This document shows positions 55,769-64,000 of a stretch of 64,000 nucleotides of DNA, piece after piece. The notes beneath the pieces are model-generated. The model worked only from the letters and a program-made list of their open reading frames with translations, had not been told where the DNA came from and did not search any database. Numbering within the stretch: position 1 is the stretch's first letter; each line of letters begins with the position of its first letter. The stretch lies in contig CP129480.1 in the NCBI GenBank assembly GCA_030583885.1, positions 3,350,714-3,414,713 of the forward strand, read 5' to 3'. Made by a program: the position numbers and the translations under genes. The DNA is from Anaerolineales bacterium (lineage in GTDB: Bacteria; Chloroflexota; Anaerolineae; Anaerolineales; Villigracilaceae).

Positions 55769-56530
55769 TCATTTACTGAAATCCAACGTCATAAAATCCT
55801 TTGCGAGGGTAATTTCTCCAGGGAAAGTGGTCTGCGCTTCCGCAACCAGGTCGCCGTTGGCAAATTTCCCCGTTGGGTAATGGATGAGATACAACCTGCC
55901 CACTTCCGCCTTTTTGGCGATCTCGCCCGCCTGCTTCGCGGAGGAATGTCCGGGCGCCTCCCCTGTTGCTTCGTGGATCAATACGTCCGCACCCGCGCTG
56001 AGGCGCAGCACTTCGTCGCAGGGTTCCGTGTCACACGAATACACCATCACTTTTTGGCTGTGCGGAAATTCGATCCGCAGGCCGATATTGGGGATCATGT
56101 GATGAACAGGTGAAGCGTGGACCTTGAAGTCCGGACATTCCAGCACCGGGGTCATCTCACTGGCCGGCAGGCGATAAAACACAACGGGGAAAAAATTGGG
56201 CCATTCCGACCAGTTGTAAAATCCCATCAGCCCTTCGACGCGATCCAGGGTGTAATGCAAGCCGTAAATATTGAGCGGTTTCCGCCTGCCCATCAACCAC
56301 ATATCCATCAGCAGGAGGGGGATCCCCGAGGCATGGTCCGGGTGAAAGTGGGTCACGATCATATCGGTCAGATCATTGAAGTCCAGCCCCGCTTCCTCCA
56401 AACGGAGAATAGAGTTGCTGACCGAATCGACCAGCAGCATGCGGTCCTTCCCCACAATGACCATGTGCGTGTTCTCGCTCTCCCTTGTAGGAATGGCGTT
56501 CGAGGCACCGAGGATGATCACCTTGGACAT
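55769..56530 (-). CDS. MBL-fold metallohydrolase (RNase Z-like)
   Basis: The 253-aa product has THFHPDHASGIPL (metal ligands His61, His63, Asp65, His66), further ligands in VHHMIPNIGLRIEF, YSCDTEPCD and the C-terminal LIHYPTGKF. The layout resembles the RNase Z/ElaC group, but the exosite arm needed for tRNA is not evident. It could therefore act on a small molecule. It lies 53 bp before the ABC permease gene. Confidence 0.85.
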   Translation of the reverse strand: MSKVIILGASNAIPTRESENTHMVIVGKDRMLLVDSVSNSILRLEEAGLDFNDLTDMIVTHFHPDHASGIPLLLMDMWLMGRRKPLNIYGLHYTLDRVEGLMGFYNWSEWPNFFPVVFYRLPASEMTPVLECPDFKVHASPVHHMIPNIGLRIEFPHSQKVMVYSCDTEPCDEVLRLSAGADVLIHEATGEAPGHSSAKQAGEIAKKAEVGRLYLIHYPTGKFANGDLVAEAQTTFPGEITLAKDFMTLDFSK

Positions 56531-56582
56531 GGTCTTATCTTAACCGAATTTCCCGCTGTTGAAAATCGCAATTACATCCCAT

Positions 56583-58019
56583 TTACCTCAGCGCATTCAG
56601 TAAAATACCGGGCGTAACATGGGCCTCGATCACCGCCGCAATCGCCAGCAGGGGAATCACCAGTCCAATGAATATCTTTGTCCAATCCGCGAACAACTCA
56701 AGGATCACCTCCCCCATGGACTTCCCCGTCTGCGGTGTTACGATGGCAACGCCCATGTGAAGCACCGCTGCGCTTCCGATCATTAATGCAGGAAGTTCAA
56801 AAATTCCATGCGGAAGGACGCCTGCCAGAAACAGCGGCAGGGCTTGAAGATCCAGTAATTCGAACAGGGCATACAGCCCGCCGATCAAACCGATATTCAG
56901 CATGTAAAACAAAACGCCCAGAACGCTGAAAGAGAACAATCCCGCCAGAAAAATGACAACCATGGCACGTGTATTGTTGACGAACAAAAAGGGTGCACTA
57001 ATACCCTGGCTCAGGTTTGCCAGCTCCGGCAGCTCGCGGACGCGTTCTTCAACCAGTTCCAAATCCTCCGGCGATGCCAGGGCAATGGTCTCCGAAACAT
57101 TGACCATGATCCAGTCGTAGCCCATCCACAGGCTGACGCCGGCGATCAGAAAAACAAAAAATACCGCGGGCAATATCCGCCGAAACGCCAGGCCAAGCAC
57201 ATTACGGTACCATCCTCCCAACGACCGCGCGCCGCCAAAAAAATTGGACCAGAAGGTGCGCCACATCCAGTGCAGGTTGATCGCATCGATTTCACGCCCG
57301 AGCAAATATTCGCGCTGGAAATGGGCAATGCCAACGCGGATCAACAACAAGGCAATGATCATCACGCCCGCAATGGCCAGCCAGAGCACCTGCTCATTAC
57401 CCCAGAACAACATCACCGCCTCGCCCTGCATCAAAATGGCGACAGGGATCACAATGAAGGAAGCCAGCAGATTCGCCGCCTTCACAGAGGTGGATTGTAC
57501 CGAGATCACAATCGCGGCACTCACCATCAGCGTGGCATGCGCCGTTGTAAGCAATATTAACTGCACCATGACGGACAAGGGGGGCATGGCAAGCCCCTGG
57601 CGCGAGATCATCACCATATAGATGGCAATCGAAATATAACTGGCAACCAGCGGCGTCGCCACACCCACCAGCAGTTTGCCAAAATACAACTGCCAGTCAT
57701 CCAGGGGGGCACTCAACAGGGGCTCGATCGTGCCGCGTTCCTTCTCCCCCACAAAAGACTCCAGCGCAACCACCAGTGAAACCGTGATCGGAAAAAAACC
57801 GATGATCATGATCGAGAACGGCACAAGTCTTTCAAGGATCAGATCCGCATTGTATTGATTCAAAAAATCGACCGTTTGTTTTGCGAACTGGTTCATCAAA
57901 AACGGGAAACACAAAACAAGGATCGTCATCGGCATCAGCACCCGCCAGTCACGGAACTGATCGCGTAATTCACGTCCAGCCACCAGCCAGACAAGTCTAA
58001 GTTTATTGAACATGCTCAC
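56583..58019 (-). CDS. ABC-2 permease fused to a SpoIIM-like domain
   Basis: The 478-aa protein has about 12 helices. Residues 1-245 match the ABC-2 exporter fold (GRELRDQFRDWRVLMPM, EKERGTIEPLLSAPLDDWQL). From about residue 270 a second membrane unit follows with NNTRAMVVIFLAGLFSF, GVLPHGIFELPALMIGSAAV and PLLAIAAVIEAHVTPGIL, all seen in SpoIIM (DUF95) proteins. A single frame runs through, without frameshift. Its start overlaps the ATPase gene end by 17 bp, so they are one transporter. Cargo is unknown. Confidence 0.88.
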   Translation of the reverse strand: MSMFNKLRLVWLVAGRELRDQFRDWRVLMPMTILVLCFPFLMNQFAKQTVDFLNQYNADLILERLVPFSIMIIGFFPITVSLVVALESFVGEKERGTIEPLLSAPLDDWQLYFGKLLVGVATPLVASYISIAIYMVMISRQGLAMPPLSVMVQLILLTTAHATLMVSAAIVISVQSTSVKAANLLASFIVIPVAILMQGEAVMLFWGNEQVLWLAIAGVMIIALLLIRVGIAHFQREYLLGREIDAINLHWMWRTFWSNFFGGARSLGGWYRNVLGLAFRRILPAVFFVFLIAGVSLWMGYDWIMVNVSETIALASPEDLELVEERVRELPELANLSQGISAPFLFVNNTRAMVVIFLAGLFSFSVLGVLFYMLNIGLIGGLYALFELLDLQALPLFLAGVLPHGIFELPALMIGSAAVLHMGVAIVTPQTGKSMGEVILELFADWTKIFIGLVIPLLAIAAVIEAHVTPGILLNALR

Positions 58020-58938
58020 GTCCCTTTGCTTCCGCCATCACCTTGAGATACACCTGCTCCAGCGTGCGCGCCTGCTCCTGGAACGCCATGACAGACGCAG
58101 AACTGGATGACAACGACCTCAGGATGCGGGGGTTTGATTCCTGCGGGCGCTTCACGCGGACCTTCAAACTGGTCGGCGTTTGCGAGAGCATTTCCACATC
58201 CTTGGGTAGTTCAAACCCGTTGGAATCCCATGCGTCGCTGAAGATGATCTCATACTCCGGCGCGCCAAGCACCTGACGTTTCAACTCTTCCAGTGTGCCT
58301 TGCAGCAAAATTCGCCCACGATAAATGATGGCGATCTGGTCTGCCAGCGCCTCCACCTCGGTGAGGTTATGCGAGCAAATCACAATCGTACGCCTGGATG
58401 ATTTCAGACGCGCAATCTCATCCCTCACCAACCGCGCGGATTCAGGGTCCATGGCGGAGGTGGGTTCATCCAGCAAAAGCACACCGGGGTCGTGCATCAT
58501 GGCGCGGGCCAATGCCAGCTTCTGACGCATCCCCTTGGAGTACTCGCCGATCCTGCGGCGTGCGGCTTCTGCCAGCCCAAAGTATTCCAGCAAATTTTCA
58601 CTGCGCGTCTTCCGTGCAGACGGTGAAAGGCTGTACACCTGGCCAAAGAAATCCAGATATTCAACTGCGGTCATCCGCATATAGAGGCCGTGTTGTTCCG
58701 TCAACACCCCGACCGAAGCGCGGACATCATGTCCGTTTTTGACCACGTCATACCCGGCCACCCGCGCCCATCCGCGTGACGGATGCAACAACGCCGTTAA
58801 CATGCGCACAGTGGTGGTTTTACCTGCACCGTTCTGCCCCAACAACGCGAGGATCTGCCCGGACTGAACGGAAAGGTCAACGCCATCCACCGCGACAAAA
58901 TCATTAAACTGCTTGCTTAGATCATGAGTCTCTATCAT
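58003..58938 (-). CDS. ABC transporter ATP-binding protein
   Basis: The 311-aa product has Walker A LLGQNGAGKTT (about 32-42), a signature YSKGMRQKLALA and Walker B VLLLDEPTSAMD, with the switch His in CSHNLTE. A C-terminal extension (about 220-311) resembles that of multidrug/NatA-type exporters. It pairs with the overlapping permease gene. It starts a two-gene operon; the spacer 58939-59013 up to lgt is short and holds nothing clear. Confidence 0.95.
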   Translation of the reverse strand: MIETHDLSKQFNDFVAVDGVDLSVQSGQILALLGQNGAGKTTTVRMLTALLHPSRGWARVAGYDVVKNGHDVRASVGVLTEQHGLYMRMTAVEYLDFFGQVYSLSPSARKTRSENLLEYFGLAEAARRRIGEYSKGMRQKLALARAMMHDPGVLLLDEPTSAMDPESARLVRDEIARLKSSRRTIVICSHNLTEVEALADQIAIIYRGRILLQGTLEELKRQVLGAPEYEIIFSDAWDSNGFELPKDVEMLSQTPTSLKVRVKRPQESNPRILRSLSSSSASVMAFQEQARTLEQVYLKVMAEAKGREHVQ

Positions 58939-59013
58939 TCTTCTTCCTTCTATTTAAGAAACAAACAATCCCTATTTTATTACCCGCCATGCAAAGCCGC
59001 CTTCACAGAGACC

Positions 59014-59814
59014 TTACAATATCTGTGCAAGCCGATGCCTCCCATGCAAGCCAACCCCCGCAAAAATGAGCAAAAGCGCAAAAAACAACTGATTTATGTT
59101 CAATCCACCCGCCAAGGAGACATCGAGGCGAAGGAATTCAAGCAAAAAACGGATGACGGAATACACAAGGAGATAGGCGAGAAAAAGGTCGCCAGACTTG
59201 AGCCTGTCCGAAAAATTGCGCGCAACCCATAATAACAAAACCATGTTCCCCAGGTTCAGGATGGCTTCATATGCAAACAGCGGGTGGTAAAAGTGGACTG
59301 TTTCATACCCGGCCAGGCGGCTGGTCGGATCAATGAATATTGCCCAAGGCAGGCGGGCGGGTAACCCGTAGAGTTCCTGATTGAAATAATTTCCCATACG
59401 TCCAACCGCCTGGGCAAGGGCTAGTCCTGGTGCGAGCAGGTCGGCCAATTCCAAAAAGGGCAGTTCGTATTTGCGCGAAAAAAGGAACACGGCAAACACA
59501 CCGCCCAGCAGCGCGCCGGGGATTCCAAATCCGCCATTCCACAACGCCAGCATGTCCAGGGGATGGGTGAGATAATGCGCCGTGGTCAGGCCAAGCCGAA
59601 CCGAGGAAAGAGGCGGAGTAAAGACATGCCAAAGCCGCGCGCCAAGCGTCCCCCAAAATATCAAGGGCAGAAAAAGATAATAGACGATCGCCGCGTCATG
59701 ACCACGGCGTTTTGCTTCACAGGCGGCAAGCAACGCCCCCGCTGCTATGCCAATGGCAATCAGGAATCCATTCCAACGCAACAGCCAGGGGCCGATAAAA
59801 AATCCTTCACTCAT
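59014..59814 (-). CDS. lgt: Prolipoprotein diacylglyceryl transferase
   Basis: The 266-aa membrane enzyme attaches diacylglycerol to the lipobox Cys of lipoproteins, such as those encoded at 5.5 and 53.5 kb. The Lgt signature GRMGNYFNQELYG (Arg139, Asn142, Glu147) is intact. The WNGGFGIPGALLGG loop has Pro where E. coli has the His of FHGG; other bacteria vary here as well. About seven helices. It lies 5 bp after the phosphatidyltransferase gene. Confidence 0.94.
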   Translation of the reverse strand: MSEGFFIGPWLLRWNGFLIAIGIAAGALLAACEAKRRGHDAAIVYYLFLPLIFWGTLGARLWHVFTPPLSSVRLGLTTAHYLTHPLDMLALWNGGFGIPGALLGGVFAVFLFSRKYELPFLELADLLAPGLALAQAVGRMGNYFNQELYGLPARLPWAIFIDPTSRLAGYETVHFYHPLFAYEAILNLGNMVLLLWVARNFSDRLKSGDLFLAYLLVYSVIRFLLEFLRLDVSLAGGLNINQLFFALLLIFAGVGLHGRHRLAQIL

Positions 59815-59819
59815 GGGAG

Positions 59820-60455
59820 TTAATGCAAATACTCCTTGTCTTCCCTGGCTTTTCTCATGCGCTCATGTCCCTGCACACGGACGTGAAGAATTCGCTGAAG
59901 TGCGGTAATGTTGGCGAGCAGGGCGATGGCACAAACTGCAATGAAGGGCAGATTAAACACGAGCAGCGGAATTAACACAAGATACCTTTCGACACGAGTG
60001 AGAATCCCCACCTTTGCAATAAAGCCCAATCCCTCAGCGCGCGCTTTGACATAAGAAACGATCACCGAGCCCGCAGCCGCAGTAAAAGTGATCATGACAC
60101 CGTAATAATCATCCAGCGAAAGAAAGTAATACAAAAGCCCGCCAAACGTGACGAGTTCGGCATAACGGTCGCTGACCGAATCAACAAATGCGCCGAAATC
60201 GCTGGGTTCACCGCGCAGGCGCGCCATGGTTCCATCAAACGCATCGACAAGGACAAAAGCCAGCAGGATAAAAGCCCCCGTCGTCATTTTGCCCTGCGAA
60301 ATAAAGTATGCCCCGACGGTTGTCCCGACCAGCCCCAGCAATGTGATCGAGTTTGGAGTTAATCCGAGGCGATTCAAAAACGCGCCAATGGCATCCAATA
60401 TGCCTTTAAATATAATTCGCAATCTGTCTGTGAAGGTTGGTTTATGATTCATCAA
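59820..60455 (-). CDS. CDP-alcohol phosphatidyltransferase
   Basis: The 211-aa membrane enzyme has the full motif D-x2-D-G-x2-A-R-x8-G-x3-D-x3-D (DAFDGTMARLRGEPSDFGAFVDSVSD; Asp71, Asp74, Asp92, Asp96). About six helices. It transfers a phosphatidyl group from CDP-diacylglycerol to an alcohol. The alcohol (glycerol-P, inositol-P or other) cannot be read; the form resembles PgsA/PIP synthases. It forms a unit with lgt. Confidence 0.9.
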   Translation of the reverse strand: MMNHKPTFTDRLRIIFKGILDAIGAFLNRLGLTPNSITLLGLVGTTVGAYFISQGKMTTGAFILLAFVLVDAFDGTMARLRGEPSDFGAFVDSVSDRYAELVTFGGLLYYFLSLDDYYGVMITFTAAAGSVIVSYVKARAEGLGFIAKVGILTRVERYLVLIPLLVFNLPFIAVCAIALLANITALQRILHVRVQGHERMRKAREDKEYLH

Positions 60456-60490
60456 GCAGTCCGCAGAAATCCTTTCGAAAATTAATAATT

Positions 60491-62695
60491 TTACTCTTCA
60501 GATTTTTCTTCGCCAGACAGATCGTCTTCACTGACCAGCACATCTCGTTCCTTGCCGCCGCCCTGGGAGGGTCCAACAACTCCCATTTCCTCCAGCTGAT
60601 CGAGCAGTCGCGCGGCGCGCGGATACCCAATCCGCAGGCGGCGTTGGAGCAGGGAAGCCGAGGCACGCTGGCCCTTGCGGACAATGGAAATGGCTTGTTC
60701 GATCAAGCCGTCATCCTCACCTTCACCGGGCTCCTGCAAGAGTTTTTCCCAAGGCGGGGAATCATCCGCTGGAGTTTCGCCGGTCTTCTGCCAGTGTGAA
60801 ATAATGCGTTCGATCTCCATATCAGTGATCATCGCGCCCTGCGCGCGAACGGGATTGCCAACCTCAGGGTTGAGGAAGAGCATATCACCACGCCCAAGCA
60901 GGGTTTCCGCACCCGTGTAATCCAAAATAACGCGGCTGTCTATTCCGGATGCGACTGCAAATGCCAAACGTGCCGGGAAATTGGCCTTGATCAGGCCTGT
61001 CACGACATCTGTTGAAGGACGCTGCGTGGCAACCACAAGATGAATGCCCGTCGCGCGCGCCATTTGGGCGAGGCGGACGAGGTTATGTTCGGTATGTTCC
61101 GGCGCCGACATCATTAGGTCAGCCAGCTCGTCAATCAACACAACAATGCGCGCCAAAGGTTTGACATCCGCCTTGCGTGAGATCTTGCGGTTGTAGGCAT
61201 CCAGGTCGCGTGCATGAGCGGATTCGAGCAGCCGGTACCGATGTTCCATTTCGACCACCACCCAGCGCAAAACACCCATGATGCGCTCGAGATTGGTCTC
61301 CACTTTTCCATATAAATGAGGCAGTCCATTGAAGCGGATCAACTCGACCATCTTCGAGTCGATCATGACGAGGCGCAGGTCTTCAGGCGCATTGTTCATG
61401 GCAAGACATGCTGCAATGGATGTAATGCAGACCGATTTACCGGAACCCGTTGAACCGGCTATTAACAAATGCGGCATACGCGCCAGATCCGCGATCAACG
61501 GTTGACCGGAGACATCGCGTCCCAGGGCAATGGTGAGGGGCGCACCTACCTTATAGAACACATCTGACTCAAGCAGGGTTTTCATACGGACAACGGAACT
61601 GTGTGTATTCGGCACTTCGATACCGACGTATGGTTTACCGGGTACCGGAGCTTCGATACGCAAACGCTGGGCGGATAATGCGAGGGCAATATCCTTTTCC
61701 AGGGAGGCGATCTGCGCGACACGCACTTTCATTTGTTGGGCATCTTCTTCATCGGAGCCGGGCTTTTTGATAAAGCCCGGTTGTACGGCAAATTGTGTGA
61801 CTGCGGGGCCGACACGATACCCAATGACAGTGGCAGGGATGCCAAACTCAGCGAGGGTTTTCATGATCAAACCCGCCGTCTGGTTGATCGTACGTTCATC
61901 GGCATGCGTGGCAGATTCAGCCAACAGGATGCCCAAAGGCGGCAGGTCCTCTCCGCGCGGCGGCAGCTTATTTGATCTCTCCTCCTTTTTGTTGCCCGAT
62001 TTCAAAGAGGTGCGGAATTCCGGCGGCAGCGGCTGGGTCTTCTTTCTTTGCACGCCAGACTTTGCCGATTTTTCACCTTTTTGGTTTTCATCCACAGGCA
62101 CAGGCGTGGACAAAACCACAGGCGGAGCTTCGCCGGCAATTTGCAACAACCAGGCTTCGAGTTTGGACCAGAAGCCAAGGCCCGTTGCCGCCGTGAGAAG
62201 CCAAAGGAGAAAGAGTACAAGCGTGCCGCCCAACCCTCCGAGGGAACGCCATGCAAAGGTGGCAAGCCCCCAGCCAAGGCGTCCGCCGTCCATGCCGGAC
62301 TCTGCCCGGAAGAGGTTGTTGCCTCCAATAACGGCAAGCAAGCCCAGGGTCAGGAGAGAGGCGAGCTCAAGGGAAATAAGCCGCCCCCAACGCACCTCAT
62401 CCCGATCCCGTTTGAGAAGCGAGTATCCAAAATATCCAATGCCAAAGATGACCAGCAAACTTCCCCAGCCAAACCAGAGACGAAGCAGGCTGGCAAAAGG
62501 CGTAAGGATGATGCCGTCTGTAAATTCCCACACGGCCAGCAGTGACATCAATGCGAACGCGATCAACACCACGCCAATGGCGTCGCGCAGAAAACGGCCA
62601 AACTGCATGTAAAAACCGGCAAGACGCTCCAGCCAATCGTTTGGCGATTCGGTCTGAGGGTATTGTCTTTTGCGGGTGTCCGAGGATTGCGGCAT
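60491..62695 (-). CDS. ftsK: FtsK/SpoIIIE DNA translocase
   Basis: The 734-aa product couples chromosome segregation to division. About four N-terminal helices (about 35-175) are followed by a short linker (190-250). The motor has Walker A AGSTGSGKS (413-421), Walker B VVLIDELADLM (about 518-528) and VATQRPSTDVVTG. The C-terminal gamma winged-helix that reads KOPS-like sites is present (RIGYPRAARLLDQLEEMGVV). It follows the S1-domain gene by 5 bp. Confidence 0.96.
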   Translation of the reverse strand: MPQSSDTRKRQYPQTESPNDWLERLAGFYMQFGRFLRDAIGVVLIAFALMSLLAVWEFTDGIILTPFASLLRLWFGWGSLLVIFGIGYFGYSLLKRDRDEVRWGRLISLELASLLTLGLLAVIGGNNLFRAESGMDGGRLGWGLATFAWRSLGGLGGTLVLFLLWLLTAATGLGFWSKLEAWLLQIAGEAPPVVLSTPVPVDENQKGEKSAKSGVQRKKTQPLPPEFRTSLKSGNKKEERSNKLPPRGEDLPPLGILLAESATHADERTINQTAGLIMKTLAEFGIPATVIGYRVGPAVTQFAVQPGFIKKPGSDEEDAQQMKVRVAQIASLEKDIALALSAQRLRIEAPVPGKPYVGIEVPNTHSSVVRMKTLLESDVFYKVGAPLTIALGRDVSGQPLIADLARMPHLLIAGSTGSGKSVCITSIAACLAMNNAPEDLRLVMIDSKMVELIRFNGLPHLYGKVETNLERIMGVLRWVVVEMEHRYRLLESAHARDLDAYNRKISRKADVKPLARIVVLIDELADLMMSAPEHTEHNLVRLAQMARATGIHLVVATQRPSTDVVTGLIKANFPARLAFAVASGIDSRVILDYTGAETLLGRGDMLFLNPEVGNPVRAQGAMITDMEIERIISHWQKTGETPADDSPPWEKLLQEPGEGEDDGLIEQAISIVRKGQRASASLLQRRLRIGYPRAARLLDQLEEMGVVGPSQGGGKERDVLVSEDDLSGEEKSEE

Positions 62696-62700
62696 GGGGG

Positions 62701-63669
62701 TTACGCTCCGCGAAGCCTCATGCTCAAGCCCATGCGCTGATGGGCCGCATCCAAATGCAGGATACGCACTTGAACCTGCTGCCCCTCGGAAAGGAATTCC
62801 TTGAGCGGCCTGCCCTCGGCCTGTGGAATTTCGGAGATATGAATGAGACCTTCCACCCCTGCCTCCAGACGGGCGAATGCGCCAAAGGAAAGTACGCTGG
62901 TGATGATTGCAGATTGTATGCTGCCATCCGGAAACTCAACCGACGCGTTCTGCCAGGGATTGGGCAGGAGCCGTTTCAGGCTCAGCGCCACGCGGCAACG
63001 TTCGGGTGCAAGGTCCAGCACTTGCACGTCTATCGTACTGCCCAGATTGACGATTTGAGAGGGATGGGAAACGCGTCCCCACGATAATTCCGAAATGTGA
63101 ATCAACCCTTCCACGCCGCCGAGGTCAATGAACACACCGAAGTCCGTGATATTGGTAACCTTGCCCTGAACATTCTGTCCAGCCCGCAATGCCTCGAATA
63201 TCTCTGCACGTTTGCCCGGCTCCGATTGCGCCGCGCGTTCCGAAAAAACCACGCGCCCATCCTCCGGCACACATTCGATCACCTTCAAACGAAGCGAACG
63301 TCCGACGTATGCTTCCAGGTCATGCTCGCGGTCAGGATATTCCACTTTTCCGGATAAGGCCACCAAATGCGAAAATGGCACAAAGCCATACATGCCATCG
63401 CCCTCGACGAGCAAGCCGCCGCGATTATGGCCGGTGACCATCAGGTCAACGATCTGGTCGCGCAGATACAAGTCCTTGACCTGCGTCCAGTCGGCAGGTT
63501 TTTTCTCTGAGAACGCACCTTTCGGCTCCCCACCGACATCGGGCTTGCTCCCGGCAAAATGAGCCGGGGGAAACGCCGACGAGCGATTCTCCTCCGCCAG
63601 AACCGACGACCACCAGCCATCATCTATCACTGGCATCGGATTTTCATACCTTCTTTTTGTGTCAGCCAT
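62701..63669 (-). CDS. Protein with S1 RNA-binding domains (RpsA-like)
   Basis: The 322-aa product starts at the ATG at 63667-63669 with AAGGAG at 6-nt spacing; the longer frame to 63693 is less likely. An acidic/variable N-terminus of 60 residues precedes three S1-like repeats: about 75-140 (VEGDGMYGFVPFSHL), 155-225 (GKVTNITDFGVFIDLGGVEG, HISELSW) and 240-320 (ARLEAGVEGLIHISEIPQ). It is shorter than a usual six-domain S1 but similar in repeat type. Role: RNA binding, probably in translation. Confidence 0.9.
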   Translation of the reverse strand: MADTKRRYENPMPVIDDGWWSSVLAEENRSSAFPPAHFAGSKPDVGGEPKGAFSEKKPADWTQVKDLYLRDQIVDLMVTGHNRGGLLVEGDGMYGFVPFSHLVALSGKVEYPDREHDLEAYVGRSLRLKVIECVPEDGRVVFSERAAQSEPGKRAEIFEALRAGQNVQGKVTNITDFGVFIDLGGVEGLIHISELSWGRVSHPSQIVNLGSTIDVQVLDLAPERCRVALSLKRLLPNPWQNASVEFPDGSIQSAIITSVLSFGAFARLEAGVEGLIHISEIPQAEGRPLKEFLSEGQQVQVRILHLDAAHQRMGLSMRLRGA

Positions 63670-63700
63670 GATCGGCTCCTTCTCATACTTCAAAATACGT

Positions 63701-64000
63701 TCATTGATCTTGAAGGTTCACTTCCATCTCGAGGATCGCTTTCGCAACAGCCTCCACGGCGACGCGCTGTTTTCGGTACAGGTCGGCTTCAGACATCGCC
63801 AATCTGGCGGCGACATCCCGCACCTTGCGCCCCTCGATAAATTTCATTTCAAGGATATTGTACAGTATCCACTCCGTTGTAAACTTTCGATCACCCCGCG
63901 GTTTAACCTGATCCACAGCACGGCGCAATAAAGCCCGCAATGCATTTGCGGTATTGCCGTCATCTTTTTCGGCAAGTTCACGCACAACTTGAAGTTTCGT
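63701..64000 (-). CDS. HTH-like protein, 5' end outside window
   Basis: The frame is open from the right edge (codons TKLQVV...) to the stop at 63701, so the true start is beyond the window. Visible 99 residues include RKFTTEWILYNILEMKFIEG and KVRDVAARLAMSEADLYRKQ, the second resembling a helix-turn-helix of region 4/LuxR type. It precedes the S1-domain gene by 31 bp. I cannot name the family; it could be a regulator. No terminator is visible between them. Confidence 0.7.
   Translation of the reverse strand, partial: TKLQVVRELAEKDDGNTANALRALLRRAVDQVKPRGDRKFTTEWILYNILEMKFIEGRKVRDVAARLAMSEADLYRKQRVAVEAVAKAILEMEVNLQDQ

Overview
The window is about 54% GC chromosomal DNA from a bacterium that I place in the Chloroflexota, most likely an Anaerolineae-type organism. 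The reasons are a class II (B12-dependent) ribonucleotide reductase beside nrdR, RNase J, a type Z (zinc) S14, a cysteine-containing S4, many PAS/GAF/HD-GYP modules and several small lineage-type hypothetical proteins. The taxonomic call rests on family composition only, not on a search.

Left part (1-23 kb). An incomplete nrdJ gene, split by a full-length LAGLIDADG intein at its catalytic cysteine, follows nrdR on the minus strand. Next come an alpha/beta hydrolase, a di-haem cytochrome c peroxidase-like lipoprotein, and a two-gene operon encoding an alpha/beta-hydrolase::acyl-CoA-ligase fusion and a sterol-glucosyltransferase-like enzyme. RNase J is transcribed rightward behind a structured leader. 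It is followed by mutY with a large GT-C-like membrane protein, a UlaG-like metallohydrolase, a DMT permease, a UbiA/MenA-type prenyltransferase and mazG.

Centre (21-46.5 kb). One very long minus-strand run encodes the core gene-expression machinery: rpoB, rpsL-rpsG-fusA-tuf, then the S10, spc and alpha operons through rpoA-rplQ, then truA-rplM-rpsI, closed by a strong terminator at about 21.0 kb. Three things are unusual. rpoC does not follow rpoB and rplJ-rplL do not precede it. infA is missing between map and rpmJ. A consensus promoter lies immediately after rpoB and restarts transcription for the str operon. Hairpins that I cannot assign with certainty lie in the rpsL leader, after rpsJ, and between rpsD and rpoA.

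Right part (46.7-64 kb). A Phe-Gly-Cys tRNA operon with promoter and terminator is followed by a 1629-residue membrane PAS-GAF-HD-GYP sensor, tyrS behind an attenuator-like leader, a lipoprotein, a TIGR01777-type epimerase and an HNH endonuclease. Then come an MBL hydrolase, an ABC transporter whose permease appears fused to a SpoIIM-like domain, lgt, a CDP-alcohol phosphatidyltransferase, ftsK, a triple-S1-domain protein, and a partial HTH-like protein at the edge.

I found no CRISPR array, prophage, transposase or defence island. The most notable items are the intein at the radical-forming cysteine of NrdJ, the gene fusions, the relocated rpoC, and the leaders of rnj and tyrS. All are read from sequence by eye, without database searches.
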